A DNA stretch of 64,000 bases from Nepenthes gracilis (GCA_033239525.1 BSYO01000011.1:5919973-5983972), one strand, 5' to 3'. Shown: positions 33,483 to 43,965, numbered from the stretch's first letter. Program-made: numbers and translations. The notes: generated from the sequence alone by a model not told the origin.

Positions 33483-34215
33483 AATGAAGCCTGTGAGAAT
33501 AAAGGTCAAGCTAAGAAGAGAGCTGAGCTAGCAAAAGAAAATGCTGAAGAAATTTTAGCTGATAACCTGATGAAGAATAATTAGCATTCACCTGAGGAAG
33601 CCACGTAAAAGGTGTATGAGGAGCAACCTGTTACTGAGACTGAGTACAAAGAAGATGCCCAACTGTCCTTTACTGATAATTTTCAGCCGGATGAAAATCA
33701 ACCACCATATTCAAAGAACAACCCTTTGGAAAACACCGAGAAAAACCCTAAAGATTAGCTTCTTGATTTGGCTGTTGAATTGCCTCTACTATGGGATTTT
33801 ACTTCTGAGAAGTACAATCCTAAATCCGTTGTTCAGACCATTTCCCAAGAAATGGAGGTTCCTAATAATAAAGTTGGCATTCTTATTGGCAAAGCTAAAA
33901 AGCTAATAAAGGACCTCATAACAGAGGCAGATACTGGAGGTTGACCTTCCTTTGGGGCTAGGAGAATCACTATGACAGTGGTTAGTAGCAGAAAATATTC
34001 AAATAAAAGTTTCAAACAAAAAGGTTGGGATAATTATAGACAAAGGTGGGGAAACAATAAAAAGTTTGCAGATAAGATTAGGAGTACAGATCCAGCTTAT
34101 ACCACTACATCTTCCTGATAGAAATAAATCTAAAAAGAGGATAGTACAAGTGAATGAAAATAAAAAATAAGTTGAGACTACTAGAAAACTCATAAAGGAA
34201 GTCATGAATCAGCCT
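33483..34215 (+). pseudogene. Captured KH-domain (FUBP-like) RNA-binding protein segment
   Basis: From 33483 a frame reads NEACENKGQAKKRAELAKEN, YEEQPVTETEYKEDAQLSF, SEKYNPKSVVQTISQ and then MEVPNNKVGILIGK (33846-33890), the first half of a KH domain with GxxG-type loop residues lost. It joins directly to KKLIKDLITEADTGG, the usual end of that domain and its linker, so the middle is deleted. After a frameshift near 33985 a second KH domain is nearly whole: VSNKKVGIIIDKGGETIKSL, IQLIPLHLPD, KRIVQVNENKK, stop, ETTRKLIKEVMNQ. The pattern is that of plant proteins with tandem FUBP-type KH domains. No introns are seen. It lies between gypsy RNase H and integrase scraps. Confidence 0.7.
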
Positions 34216-34310
34216 GCCATAATACTGTTGACTAGAAATGGGTCTTTGTTGTCCTTTAACAACGAACGTCTGGCATTGGTCATATACATTGTTGAAGAAT
34301 CTGTGAGAGG

Positions 34311-34727
34311 ATGCCTACTCTAGTTATTGCAGCCCGTACCTCTAACATTGACCTTGTGCTAGTTATGGCAAACCCCACTATATCTTTTAGCCGATCACAA
34401 GTGTGGATACCATTATTAGAATTTAGGCCACGCCCACAGTTTAATAACATCTTCAACATTCTAAGTTCAATTATGGCCAATGTTCAACCTGGAGATACAT
34501 TAATGTGGAAAATGGCGATGCTCAAGTCATCCTCTGTTTATGGGAATTCACGTCTCCATGCTGCCAAAGCACAATCGTTGCTAATTTCCAATGAAAGGGA
34601 TTCACTATTATCCAGCCACGAGGAAGATAAAAGACTTCGTCATCTACTACTAAATGATAAGATCACTATCCAAATACTTGTTCCAAGTGACAATCTCAAT
34701 CTCCAAAGGAAGCTAATCCATTGCTAA
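34311..34727 (+). pseudogene. Unrecognised 138-residue open frame in gypsy C
   Basis: Open from ATG 34311 to TAA with no internal stop, unusual beside such decayed sequence. It includes SNIDLVLVMANPTISFSRSQ and VWIPLLEFRPRPQFNN. I cannot name a family. It may be a third captured fragment, a shifted frame of integrase, or chance. The last third overlaps DNA that in another frame resembles the gypsy integrase tail. Confidence 0.35.
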
Positions 34728-34788
34728 ATTTTGTTAAGATTTTTCCTCCATCAACATTGAGGATAAGGTGTTATTAATAGGAGGGTAA
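34650..34788 (+). pseudogene. Gypsy C integrase tail and polypurine tract
   Basis: A frame reading QVTISISKGS, stop, SIAKFC, stop, DFSSINIEDKVLLIGG matches the style of the gypsy polyprotein end (the ...LEDKV...GG finish). AATAGGAGGGTAA (34775-34787) abuts the 3' LTR as polypurine tract. Confidence 0.6.
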
Positions 34789-35261
34789 TATTATGAGCCT
34801 TATTGATGCAATTTATGACGAGTCATCAGTTCACCGCCGACGAGTCGAAGTACTAGGAAAACCCGACAATCTAGTAAATTTTGGAATTGTATTTAATTAT
34901 TGGGAATATGTTGTTTTCTGTTTTGATAGTATTATTCTGTTTTCTATTTTTTATTATTAATTTGGTTGGTTGATTTAATTGGTCTCCAACTAATTCTGTT
35001 AGATTTTTCACTATTTTTACACTGTGTTATTGGAAAGGAAAAAAAGAGAAGATAATTTCCCCTTATTTCTCGATTCTTCTTCTCCCTCTCCGTCACTCTT
35101 TCTCACGTCCTCTGTCTTGTCTCTTTGCTACTCTCAATTTTCCCTCCTCTCTGTAGAACTCCCCTCCCCCTCTATTTCTTCTCTTATTCTTCATCTGATT
35201 TCTCCTCCGTCCTCCTTTGTTCTCGTCTGTTTCTTTGTCCATCGCAGCAGTGCATGCAACA
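34789..35261 (+). repeat. Gypsy C 3' LTR
   Basis: 473 bp, starting TATTATGAG where the 5' LTR has TGTTACGGG, and ending GCATGCAACA. It is followed directly by the CCAAA duplication. Confidence 0.92.
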
Positions 35262-35266
35262 CCAAA

Positions 35267-36541
35267 TGTCTCAAGTGCAGAGTGCTGTCATGGAAATTCC
35301 ACCACAGAAAGTGCTGTAAGCAATTTAGTGCATCATTCGTTCACTACTGCAGCTTGACACAGATGTTCAGCAACTGCTGCTGTTACTATCATATATCACA
35401 ACAATAGATTCATCAGGATGATGAAGTTGCTCATCAGTTGTGTCATGTTCTTCTTGGGATTCGACCCAAATATATACAACCTAATACAGTAGAATAAAAC
35501 CTAAACCTCCGTCAAACATCAACTACCAAACTCGTGAGTACAAAAAATATAATATTGTACTTAAATTTTATTCAACTAATCAATCATACATTCAACATTA
35601 GAGTTTGGATTTTTAAATAGAGAACCTCCATTCTAGATTAATTAAGAACTACGACATACTTTCCTAAGATAAAAATAAAATAAAATCTATCAGATAAAAT
35701 CAAATTAAATAAAATCTTTTCTAATTAAATCAAATATCTTTTAATTTAAAATATTTTTTTTATGTCCATATAGTGCCGATGTGGCCACGTTCGAACCACC
35801 AAATAGCACATCAAATGGGTATAAGTTTATACGGGATTAATTCATAACCTAACAGTTCTATCATCTGCAACCAACATACCACACGGTCCAAGTGATGCTA
35901 CACAGCAAGCACACACAAAAATTGATTGGCTGATTTAAGGAAGTACACATGGTTTTTTATGTTTCAGCTTCATTTATAAATGTAAAAATAGTTTCAATAC
36001 ACTTTCTATGTTTTCTTATACAAAGCTAAGATAGTTTCAATACCGAACTGGAAAGCCTAGAGAAAATCGAGAGACAGTGAAGGATGGTCTCCAACCGCAG
36101 CTGGTCTGCTGCACAAAAATGAGGTCGTCAACAAATGCAAGCACAGTGACAGTGTCCTCACATTTGGAATGAGGATACATTCATATAATTCCTTTGGAAG
36201 AAAAGTGTTAAAACATTTTTTAAAATTTACTGTCTTAATTCTTAATTCTTATTTTTAAATTCAAATTCTTAATATCTTAATCTAGATACAAATTTAAATA
36301 AGATAATTTTTAAACTAAATTGATCACATTTTAAATAGCATATATAATAAACTTATGATGGCTAAAAAAGTATGAGATAATTATAAAACAAATTTGATTT
36401 GGAGTTTTTAACATAACATACTGAAAAATGATAGAATTTGATAGTTTAAACTTATACATTTATATTTTTTTATTTTTCTTGTTTCTATTATCATCTGATA
36501 TATGATCCTAATTATATAACGGCCAAATTTTTATTTAATTT
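35267..36541. other. Right flank of gypsy C, AT-rich
   Basis: The first 200 bp may continue the interrupted host-like frame described at 15471-15949 (DDEVAHQLCHVLLGIRPKYI is readable near 35415-35475). From about 35500 the DNA is AT-rich with AAATAAAATC-type runs, and I see no gene or RNA. Confidence 0.4.
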
Positions 36542-36546
36542 AACCA

Positions 36547-37518
36547 TGTTGGGCCCCAGTATAAAGGCCCACGAAGGCACGGCCCAAATAAAAAAGGCCC
36601 AAAGGACGAGGGCCCAGATGATCTCTTGTCACCCGAGCGGCCAGGAAGCCAGAAGAATCTCTCAGACTTCCCGGAGGACCCCCCGAGGACTGTTCTCTCC
36701 TCTCAAGACCGTGAGCTTGCGAGGAGACTTCCATGACCGTCAGAGAACCGCCCGTCAGTGACTCCGGATTGCCAATCGGCCTATTTCGGCGGTTAAGAAA
36801 GCCTATGCCTACCGCTAATCGCATCATCAGAAAGATGCTTAGTCAAATCAAGGAAGATATCCAAATCCCGCATACCTGACACGCGCAAAGGCTGCAGCGG
36901 CGCCGTCCGCATGCCAATCCCACACGTCAGCTTTGCATTAAAGGAAGCCAGTGGTCCAGCCCCTCAACCGTCGGATGGACGACACGTGTCCGCTCCCCAA
37001 CGGCCCAGCTTCCACTATAAATATATTAACAAGACCTCCTTTCGGGAGAGGGAGAAACCAGTCCAAAAACACACGAAAGGAAGCTTTCCAATTGATACTT
37101 CAACTCCCAAAGCTTCCAGCAAGCCACCTCCTTCTCCACGCCTATTTCCTCAAAGACGTGGAAGAAGGCTCCCGAGAGCGTAGTTTGCGGGGAGATAAAC
37201 ACAAACGAGAGATAGGGAAGGAATAACCTCACAATCGTACTCTGTAAAATCTCCACCCGTATAGTGAAGCTCTTCACAGGCCCCCGAGCCTAGTGGTTTT
37301 TCCTCCCCATTCAAGAGGAGGTTTTCCACTTAAAACATCCGGCCTCGATTCCCATCTCGTATCCAACACCTCACTCACTTGTGTTGCCGAAACCACGCAT
37401 CCGATTGACGCCCGGGGTCCAACGCCCTTATCAACGAGCCGTCCCGAGAGATCCGCGGCAGGTCGCCAACCCCCAGATATCTCTACCATAATGAGCCCCG
37501 TGGAACTGCAGGCAAACA
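36547..37518 (+). repeat. Gypsy E 5' LTR
   Basis: 972 bp. It contains a perfect palindromic G-box GACACGTGTC (36981-36990) and a TATA box (CTATAAATA, 37014-37023), both kept in the 3' LTR. Confidence 0.92.
36981..37024 (+). promoter_or_regulatory. Gypsy E LTR core promoter: G-box plus TATA
   Basis: GACACGTGTC lies about 25 bp before CTATAAATA. The same pair occurs at 42116-42125 and near 42151-42160 in the 3' LTR. CACGTG cores bind bZIP and bHLH factors, including ABA and light regulators, so stress or light control is possible but untested. Confidence 0.6.
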
Positions 37519-37519
37519 T

Positions 37520-37537
37520 TGGCGCCGTCATGGGAAG
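37520..37537 (+). other. Gypsy E primer binding site
   Basis: TGGCGCCGTCATGGGAA starts two bases after the LTR. It is the Tat/Athila-type primer site found in plant gypsy elements. Confidence 0.85.
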
Positions 37538-37633
37538 AATAAAAGGAAGAACAAAAAACTAAGCGGCTTCCCATCTCCCAAGAACGAAGATGTTCAGACA
37601 AGACAAAGACAGCCCACCCGAGGAGAAGACTTT

Positions 37634-38300
37634 TTGACAAATGCCTCCAACGAAGGCGTAACGAGCGGCGGCCGCGCCCGGCAAGCCATGGGCAAGCAAA
37701 GTGGGGAGCCTCACAGCCGGTCCCACCTCAGGCGGGCAAAAGGACACTCTCAGAGCCCACGCTCCAAAGCCCGCGCCCCCCGAGCGCCCGGCCCGGCGGT
37801 CGCGCGCGGCTCAGAAGCCGAGACTACCTCAGCGAGAAAGAAGTCCATGAGCGGCTACGCTTCAAGAAGGGGGCTCAAAGGCTCTGAAGACGATCTTGGA
37901 CTGCAGGCGGCGAAAGCAACTCGGCAGCAACACGAAGGCCCCGCCCCGAGGACAGGGGAAGGAAGCGATGGGCGACCGCCCACCGAAGACCCACACCGTC
38001 TCGGCGAGATACACCCGAACGGATGGCCCCCGGGAAGAAAACGTTTGGGCCCATTGGCCTTCGCCGACTCCTTCACCAACATCCGAGGCGGATCAAGGAC
38101 GAAAGATTCCTAAGACGGCCGAAGGCGTTGAAACACCGGAGGAGGCGACTAATGGGAGTATCCGCCATTACCGTGGCGGTCGCGGCCATGACACCGAGGA
38201 ATGCAAAAAGCTCCGGGCGGAACTCGGCGGCCGCAATAGAGAGATAGCGACCACTTCCTGTGAATACGGGGCGCGGCCGAGCGGCGGGAAGCGGGCCACG
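37634..38300 (+). pseudogene. Gypsy E gag remnant
   Basis: Frames across this GC-rich stretch give an Arg/Ala/Pro-rich sequence. Near 37970-38230 there is a recognisable gag end: PPKTHTVSARYTRTDGPREE, then ERFLRRPKALK in one frame and SIRHYRGGRGHDTEECKKLR in the other. The last matches the knuckle of gypsy F (CDFHRSAGHSTKDC) with the first Cys replaced by Ile or Ser. A frameshift separates the two parts. No capsid core survives. Confidence 0.6.
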
Positions 38301-38336
38301 TCACGCTCAAGGGACGAGGCCATGATGGACGCGACT

Positions 38337-38355
38337 AAAAAAAAAAAAAAAAAAA
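38337..38355. repeat. Poly(A) run of 19 bases inside gypsy E
   Basis: An uninterrupted A run follows the gag remnant. It could be a replication-slippage product, or mark a site where cellular RNA was joined. There is no other evidence for the second idea. Confidence 0.8.
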
Positions 38356-38514
38356 GAGGGACAAAAACCTCGAGGCCACCTCATGTAAGAAAAACATGCA
38401 TTAATAAAATATGCATTTTTTCCTCACGACATAGTGTTTTCACGTTCTCTCCTCAACCGCTTCCTGTGAAGACCCGGGCCCGGCCACGGAGCAGCAGGAA
38501 GCCGCCAACAACCC

Positions 38515-38970
38515 ACGGCGTTCATAAAACTCATTTGTGACCAAAGCGGTCCTGCAGGCCGGGCCTTGAGGTCATAAAACCTCGGCCGTGACCGAGAGGC
38601 CCCTGCAGGGCTCCTTAGGGTCATAAAACTGGGTCACACTGCGCGGCCCCCAGGCCGGCCCTCGAGGTCATAAAAACTCCGGTTTGACTGGGGCGGTCCT
38701 GCAGGCCGGCCTCGAGGTCATAAAAACTGCAGGTGACAGCGGTCCTGCAGGCCGGCCTCGAGGTCATAAAACTCGAGTTGACTAAAGTGCTTCAGAGGGC
38801 GCCCTTGAGGTCATAAAAACATTGTGTGACCAGCGGCCCTGCAGGCCGGCCCGAGGTCATAAAAAACTGGTGTGGGGGGCGGTCCCAGGCCGACCCTTGA
38901 GGTCATAAAAACCGGGTTGTGACCAAAGTGCCCCAGAGGCCGGCCCCTGGTGTCATAAAACCGGGCTGTG
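38515..38970 (+). repeat. Gypsy E minisatellite, 45-50-bp units
   Basis: Ten TCATAAAA cores start at 38522, 38572, 38621, 38668, 38718, 38764, 38811, 38858, 38903 and 38953. Most units also carry GTGACC, GGTCCTGCAGGCCGGCC and TTGAGG. Units vary by a few bases. Tandem repeats of this kind between coding parts and 3' LTR are known from Tat-lineage elements. Confidence 0.92.
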
Positions 38971-39265
38971 AATCGTAAATCAAGGCTAAGATATGCCCAG
39001 GGGGCTAAGAGCTAGAAGCCTTTGAAAAGGTCAGACGCCAAAAGCCCGCGAGAGGGCAAAAGATGAAAAAGCGACCTTCATCGTGGAATAAAAAATTGGG
39101 CAACGCGCCAAACAAGACACAAAAAGAATGTCCGAAGCTTTGAGGCAAAAGAACTAAGTCTTATTCATAAGAGAGCTCTTACGTACAAATATGACAGAAA
39201 TAAAGAGTAGAATAAAGGGACAAGTGGGCGGCGCATCAAGAGACTGCCCCACGGTCTCTTCTTCT

Positions 39266-41299
39266 CTAAGACTCGTGAGCTCCCGAAGACCCCGTCTGCT
39301 CCGCCGGAACCGCCTCCTCAGGAGTAAGAGGTCCGCTGTCTGGCCCCGCCTGAGGAGGACCAGGGAAGGACCTACCATCAACGCCGTACAAGTCCTCCAT
39401 GCTCAAGGCACCGGCATTCCCGGGATCGAAGACGGCCCATGGAAACTGCGCGGACGGATCATCGCGCCACACGGCGGCACATGCTAACACCGTCCGGAAT
39501 TCTGCTGGGTCCAAAGCGAGAGCCATCCGAGCGAGCGTGACACGGGCGTCCCTCAATCTCTCCTCTAAAGAGAAGATTCGCTCCCGAAGGAGGCTCTGCC
39601 CCGAGTCGCGCAGTCCTTATTCTTGGCCTCAAGAGAGGCGATCCTCTCTTCGCCCGGCCTGGGCTCCGCCTCCGCCATTGCATGGCTTCACGGGGCGCAT
39701 TCGAAGACCTCGCTTCTGGGCGAGGCCGGCGTCGCTCCCACCAACCAGCTAAGACCGGCCATCGATCGCCGAAGCCGCCCAAGAAAATTGGCCAAAGTGT
39801 GAACAACGAAAAGACGGACAAATGAGGAAAAGAAGCAACATGCTACCTCGTAAAACCGTGAGGGTCATCCACGGGGCCACACTCCACTTGGGACGCGGAC
39901 TCCTGCGGGTTACTCCCCGAGCCCGCGGCGACACTTGATCACGGACTCTTCACGAATGCGGTGCTGGTGAAGGTTCGCCACAAAGACAGCGCCCCGAAGC
40001 CTCAGTAACCGCCTCGGCCGTAATGGATCGGGCGCTCGAAAAGGGCCGGAGGCGCCGGATCGTCAACACTCAAATCCACGACCTCCACCATCTCCCGGAC
40101 CATTTCAGGTGACATTCCCCTCTCAAAGTCCCCCCGCGGCACCCCCGCATCCTATGTCCCTCGGGAGGATGATCAATCCCGCCCGAGACGTCACTGTGCA
40201 AAGTAACGGGAGCTCCGGAGCAAGGTCATCAGGGGGGCTGGAATGTCCGAGGGCCGCGCACTCCGAGGATAAACCTCTGCGCGGGCGTGGCGGGTAGATC
40301 AAAGAAATGGAAGTGAAGGCGAAGCCACCGAGATCCCGAGGACCAGGACGAGAACCTCAGTCCCTCATCCTCTTAATCGAGAGGAACGTCGTCATCACTA
40401 TCATCATCGTGGGAGGTCCGGGACCCGAGAAGGTCCCTTGTTCCTTCAGCCGCCTCCGAGAGTCCCGGACGAGATATTCGCGGTGGGAGCGAACAGAGAC
40501 CCCCTGTGTCTCGAGGACTCATAAAAGAGCGACTTCCACCTCGCGGGCGGAAGCGGACCACGTCATCGTTGCTCATACCCTCGACGCCAAAAATGGGCGT
40601 CACCCGAGGAGTCCTCGAGTGGGTCTCCCAATCCGCGGAGGAGCCGGATCGGGAGTCCCATCCCGTGGTACCCACTTGGCTTCCTTGAGCTTGTGGGCCG
40701 GTAGGATATTGCGCTTGTTCGAGATGGAAGGTCCACATATTGCTTGCCACCAAGTCCGTGCGTGCCTTCACCTCCTCGCGCTCCTCCTGGAAGGGTCGAG
40801 AAGATCTTGGCCAGCCACATTCCCCATGTATTGGGAATGGCCCGGTGCTCAGAACGCCAAGGAAGAAGAACTTGTCCTTCCACCCCCTCGTGGAGTCGGA
40901 TTACCACCGCATAGCGAAGAAAACTCGGGCGGGAGTCATCACAATCCGGTCGGGGCTCTGCGTAAAAGCGGAACAAAGACCTTGGCGTAAGAGGGTCAAG
41001 GTCTTCTCATGGCATCAAGGAAGACGCACAAGGACACCGGATACCTCATCGCATTTGGTCAAGCTTTGCAAGGGGCACGCCAAGCGCTCTCATGATGTCA
41101 TGAAGGTCCGGAATGGAGAACCGTAGTCCACCTTTAAGGTGGGCCTCATAAACGGTAATGAAGCCATCCGAGGGTATGGGGCGCCCTATCGTGCGCTCTA
41201 ATTACCATAGCCATGGACTCGGGGATCTGCACGGGTTCGGATCTCCTCGAGCTTGCCAAGCGTCACCTTGGATGCTATGTCTCTAACTCCGGGCGCCAT
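39266..41299 (-). pseudogene. Gypsy E antisense ORF, PF04195-like (putative gypsy-type transposon)
   Basis: On the strand opposite to the element, ATG 41299 opens MAPGVRDIASKVTLGKLEEI. After shifts come YEAHLKGGLRFSIPDLHDIM and RALGVPLAKLDQM, an FYAEPRP segment, RGWKDKFFFLGVLSTGPFP, a long polar section and a C-terminal acidic part (DLYGVDGRSFPGPPQAGPD) stopping at 39266. The first blocks match the plant extra-ORF family described for Tat-like gypsy elements. The same blocks occur in gypsy F (VYEADLRSGLCLPLPDDLES, WKNWFFFV). At least four frameshifts or stops show it is decayed. Function unknown. Confidence 0.7.
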
Positions 41300-41674
41300 G
41301 AAAGCCAAAGAAAGAAAGAATGAGCGAAGCTTGGACGAAGAAGGAGACGGAAAAAAGCGCGAAGACGAGGGCGTGAAGGGTTTAAATAAACCCTAGGGTA
41401 CGGAAAAAAATGTACTCATTGCCCTCGCCCAATGTCAACGGGCCATTCGCCTTAAATCGGGTCGTTCCTTCCCAAGGCGCCCGATCGTGCGCCACGTCGC
41501 CAGGATACGGCATTTAATGCTCCAACAGGAGGCGAAACGACGGCCGAAAAGTCCGAGGACAATGGCACTGTCAAGTCAACACAAAACTCGCCACAAGGCA
41601 TGCGTTCTCGGACAATGACGCCCCCAACAGACGGGGCAACTTCATGCCAAACGACCGAGAACCTCGGTCCTTTG

Positions 41675-41686
41675 GCATGGGGGCTA
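41675..41686 (+). other. Gypsy E polypurine tract
   Basis: GGCATGGGGGCTA lies just before the 3' LTR, nearly identical to the gypsy F tract on the minus strand at 49770-49785. Confidence 0.8.
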
Positions 41687-42652
41687 TGTTGGGTACAGTA
41701 TAAAGGCCCACGAAGGCACGACCCGAAAATAAAAAGGCCCAAAGGACGAGGGCCCGGATGATCTCTTGTCACCCGAGCGGCAGAAGCGGAAGAATCTCTC
41801 GGACTTCAAGGAGGACCCCGAGGACTGTTCTCTCCTCTCAAGACGAAGTGAGCTTGCAAGGAGACTCATGCCCGTCCGAGAACCGCCCGTCTCGTGACTT
41901 TGGATTGCCAATCGGCCTATTTCGACGGTTTCGAAAGCCTATGCCTTCTGCCAATCGCGCATCAACAGAAAGATACTTAGTCAAATCAAGGAAGATATCC
42001 AAATCCCGTATACCCGACACGCGCAGCTGCCCAGCCGGCGCCGTCCGCATGCCAATCCCACACGTCACCGCATTAAAGGAAGCGGAGTGGTCAACCCCCT
42101 CAACCGTTGATGGGACGACACGTGTCCGCTCCCCAACGGCCCAGCTTCCACTATAAATATACAATAAGACCTCCCTTTCAGGAGGGAGAAACCACCCCAA
42201 AACACACGAAAGGAAGCTTTCCAATTGATACTTCAACTCCCAAAGCTTCCAAAGAAGCCCCTCCCTTCTCCACGCCTATTTCCTCAAAGACGTGGAAGAA
42301 GGCTCCCAGAGAGCGTAGTTCGAGGGAGATAAACACAAAACGAGAGATAGGGGCTTAATAACCTCACAATCATCTTTCAGAAATCTCCACCCATATAAAT
42401 GAAGTTTTACATGTGCCCGAAAGCAGATGGTTTCCTCCCCATTCAAGCAGGAGGTTTTCACTTAAAACATCCGGCCTCGCCTCCCATCTCGTATCCAACA
42501 CTCACTCACTTGTGTTGCCTCGGAAACCACGCATCCGATTGGGCTGGGGTCCAACGCCCCTTATCAACGAGCCGTTTCGAGAGATCCGCGGCAGGTCGCC
42601 AACCCCCTGTATCTCTACCTTACCATAAGCTGATGGGCAAGGCATGACAACA
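41687..42652 (+). repeat. Gypsy E 3' LTR
   Basis: 966 bp, paired with 36547-37518. The G-box and TATA box are conserved. Differences are mostly small indels. Confidence 0.92.
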
Positions 42653-42657
42653 AACCA

Positions 42658-43281
42658 TCATATGATATTAAAATATAATGTTAAACTTTCTGGAGTGCTT
42701 TATGTTAGTGCATCTTTAATTATTGAATTAAGATTTTAAAATAAAAATAATAATAATAGGCTTTTTATTTTTTAAATATTAATATTTATTAAATATAAAA
42801 TTCAAATATAAATAGATTGAAAAATAACAAAATATAATTTTTTTTATTAATTAAAATAATACAAGGGTTTGCTGTTGACGTAGCACCCTCAATCCTGAAA
42901 CTAAGAAGATAAAATTTCAGTGGCGCACAAGAAGAGTTGCAGATGAACTTATTAACTCCATGGGAACGTCTCTATGCAGATAAAATTAGTTCTTACCTAT
43001 CTAATTTCGCACACTTTGTCACCCAAATAAAATATATCAAAATATTTTTAATTAATTATTTTTTAAAATTTCATCTTAAAGATTATTTTTAACTTATTTC
43101 ATCTTCTTTTAATATTAATTTTATTCTATACATAACAAATTTTATGAATTTTTGAGGTATAAATCTAAAATTGAGTAACAAGAGAAGAGAATAGGAGTTA
43201 AATGAAGAGTTAATTTAATATCTTATAATCACAATCGTTCTATTATTATTATTATTATTATTATTATTTATACGTAAAACG

Positions 43282-43314
<33 letters not shown>

Positions 43315-43470
43315 AATATTATTATTATTTGTTAATTCATAAAACACACACATGTATGTTATTATTAATATTATCACATAAATATATATATATTTATTTT
43401 CTTCTAATATACTTAATAAATTTAATTTCACCCAATTAAATTTTAATCGTCTCTATAAAACTATCCGGGC
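42658..43470. repeat. AT-rich stretch with (ATT)n and (AT)n microsatellites
   Basis: No gene is visible. (TTA)n runs at 43241-43269 and (AT)n at 43282-43311, with shorter AT runs near 43380. Confidence 0.8.
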
Positions 43471-43475
43471 ATTAC

Positions 43476-43798
43476 ACGAACAGTAAACAGACTCGCCGAG
43501 CATAGAAGGTGCCCGTCAAGCCGACGAGCTTCACGGGAGACTTCCTATGAGGTAATAACTGAATAACTCAATGTCCGTTTTATCCGGCGAGCAGTTTGTT
43601 TTTGGTTTGAGTTTTAATAGTAAACCCAGCTTGTCCACTGCTCATGATCTTATTTGGAATTGCAGCAGCTGTAGTAGATGCATCTTACATGGATGATTTT
43701 GTAGCGGGATTTCAAGTTTTGCTGCAGACAAACTAGGGAAAGCAAGGTTATGAATGATTTGAAAAGATGCCGGAATTGCGAGTCTGTTTACTGTTCGT
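43476..43798. repeat. 21-bp perfect inverted repeat bounding 281 bp
   Basis: ACGAACAGTAAACAGACTCGC (43476-43496) is exactly reverse-complemented at 43778-43798. The ends are not flanked by an obvious target duplication, so a MITE is possible but unproven. The interior contains donor-like CTATGAG/GTAATAA (near 43551) and an acceptor-like TTTGGAATTGCAG (near 43665). Confidence 0.6.
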
Positions 43799-43965
43799 CG
43801 TCATCCTATTTTAATTTTCAATTTCATAGTTTTTTCTGCTTCTACAGGCAAATGACTGCTTTTAAGGCCGAAAAGGATGGCATAGGTTAACCGGGTCCAT
43901 CCTAGGCAATCCATCTTCATCTTATAAAAACTTATTTCAAGTATTGTTCACGGATATGTGTGCAG

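Larger units (their letters stand above)
15950..35266 (+). mobile_element. Gypsy C: Ty3/gypsy element carrying host gene fragments and a nested copia
   Basis: LTRs at 15955-16434 and 34789-35261 are alike over nearly their whole length and flanked by an exact CCAAA duplication (15950-15954, 35262-35266). This proves one insertion 19.3 kb across. Copia B (16717 to about 31756), itself split by gypsy D, accounts for 15 kb. The remaining internal DNA, about 3.3 kb, has a gag start, RT and RNase H scraps, an integrase tail and two host-like coding segments. The PNAA, LPP and YxDDILVY wording and the IEDKV tail suggest a chromovirus-like lineage, by inference. Confidence 0.92.
36542..42657 (+). 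mobile_element. Gypsy E: Tat-like non-autonomous Ty3/gypsy element
   Basis: LTRs 36547-37518 and 41687-42652 start TGTTGGG and are flanked by AACCA (36542-36546, 42653-42657). The primer site TGGCGCCGTC (37520) and the tract GCATGGGGGCTA (41675-41686) are the Tat/Athila-type pair. The 4.2-kb interior has a gag remnant, a minisatellite and an antisense ORF but no protease, RT or integrase motif in any frame. It would depend on enzymes from a relative. It is conspicuously GC-rich against AT-rich flanks. Confidence 0.92.

Noticed and set aside
38337..38355. Poly(A) run as a non-LTR (LINE/SINE) insertion tail
   Set aside because: No target duplication or LINE/SINE body lies beside it.
40307..40990. 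227-residue plus-strand frame in gypsy E
   Set aside because: It is the shadow of the antisense ORF, whose minus-strand text matches the gypsy F ORF.
43476..43798. Confident MITE call
   Set aside because: Perfect terminal repeats, but no target duplication or second copy visible in the window.
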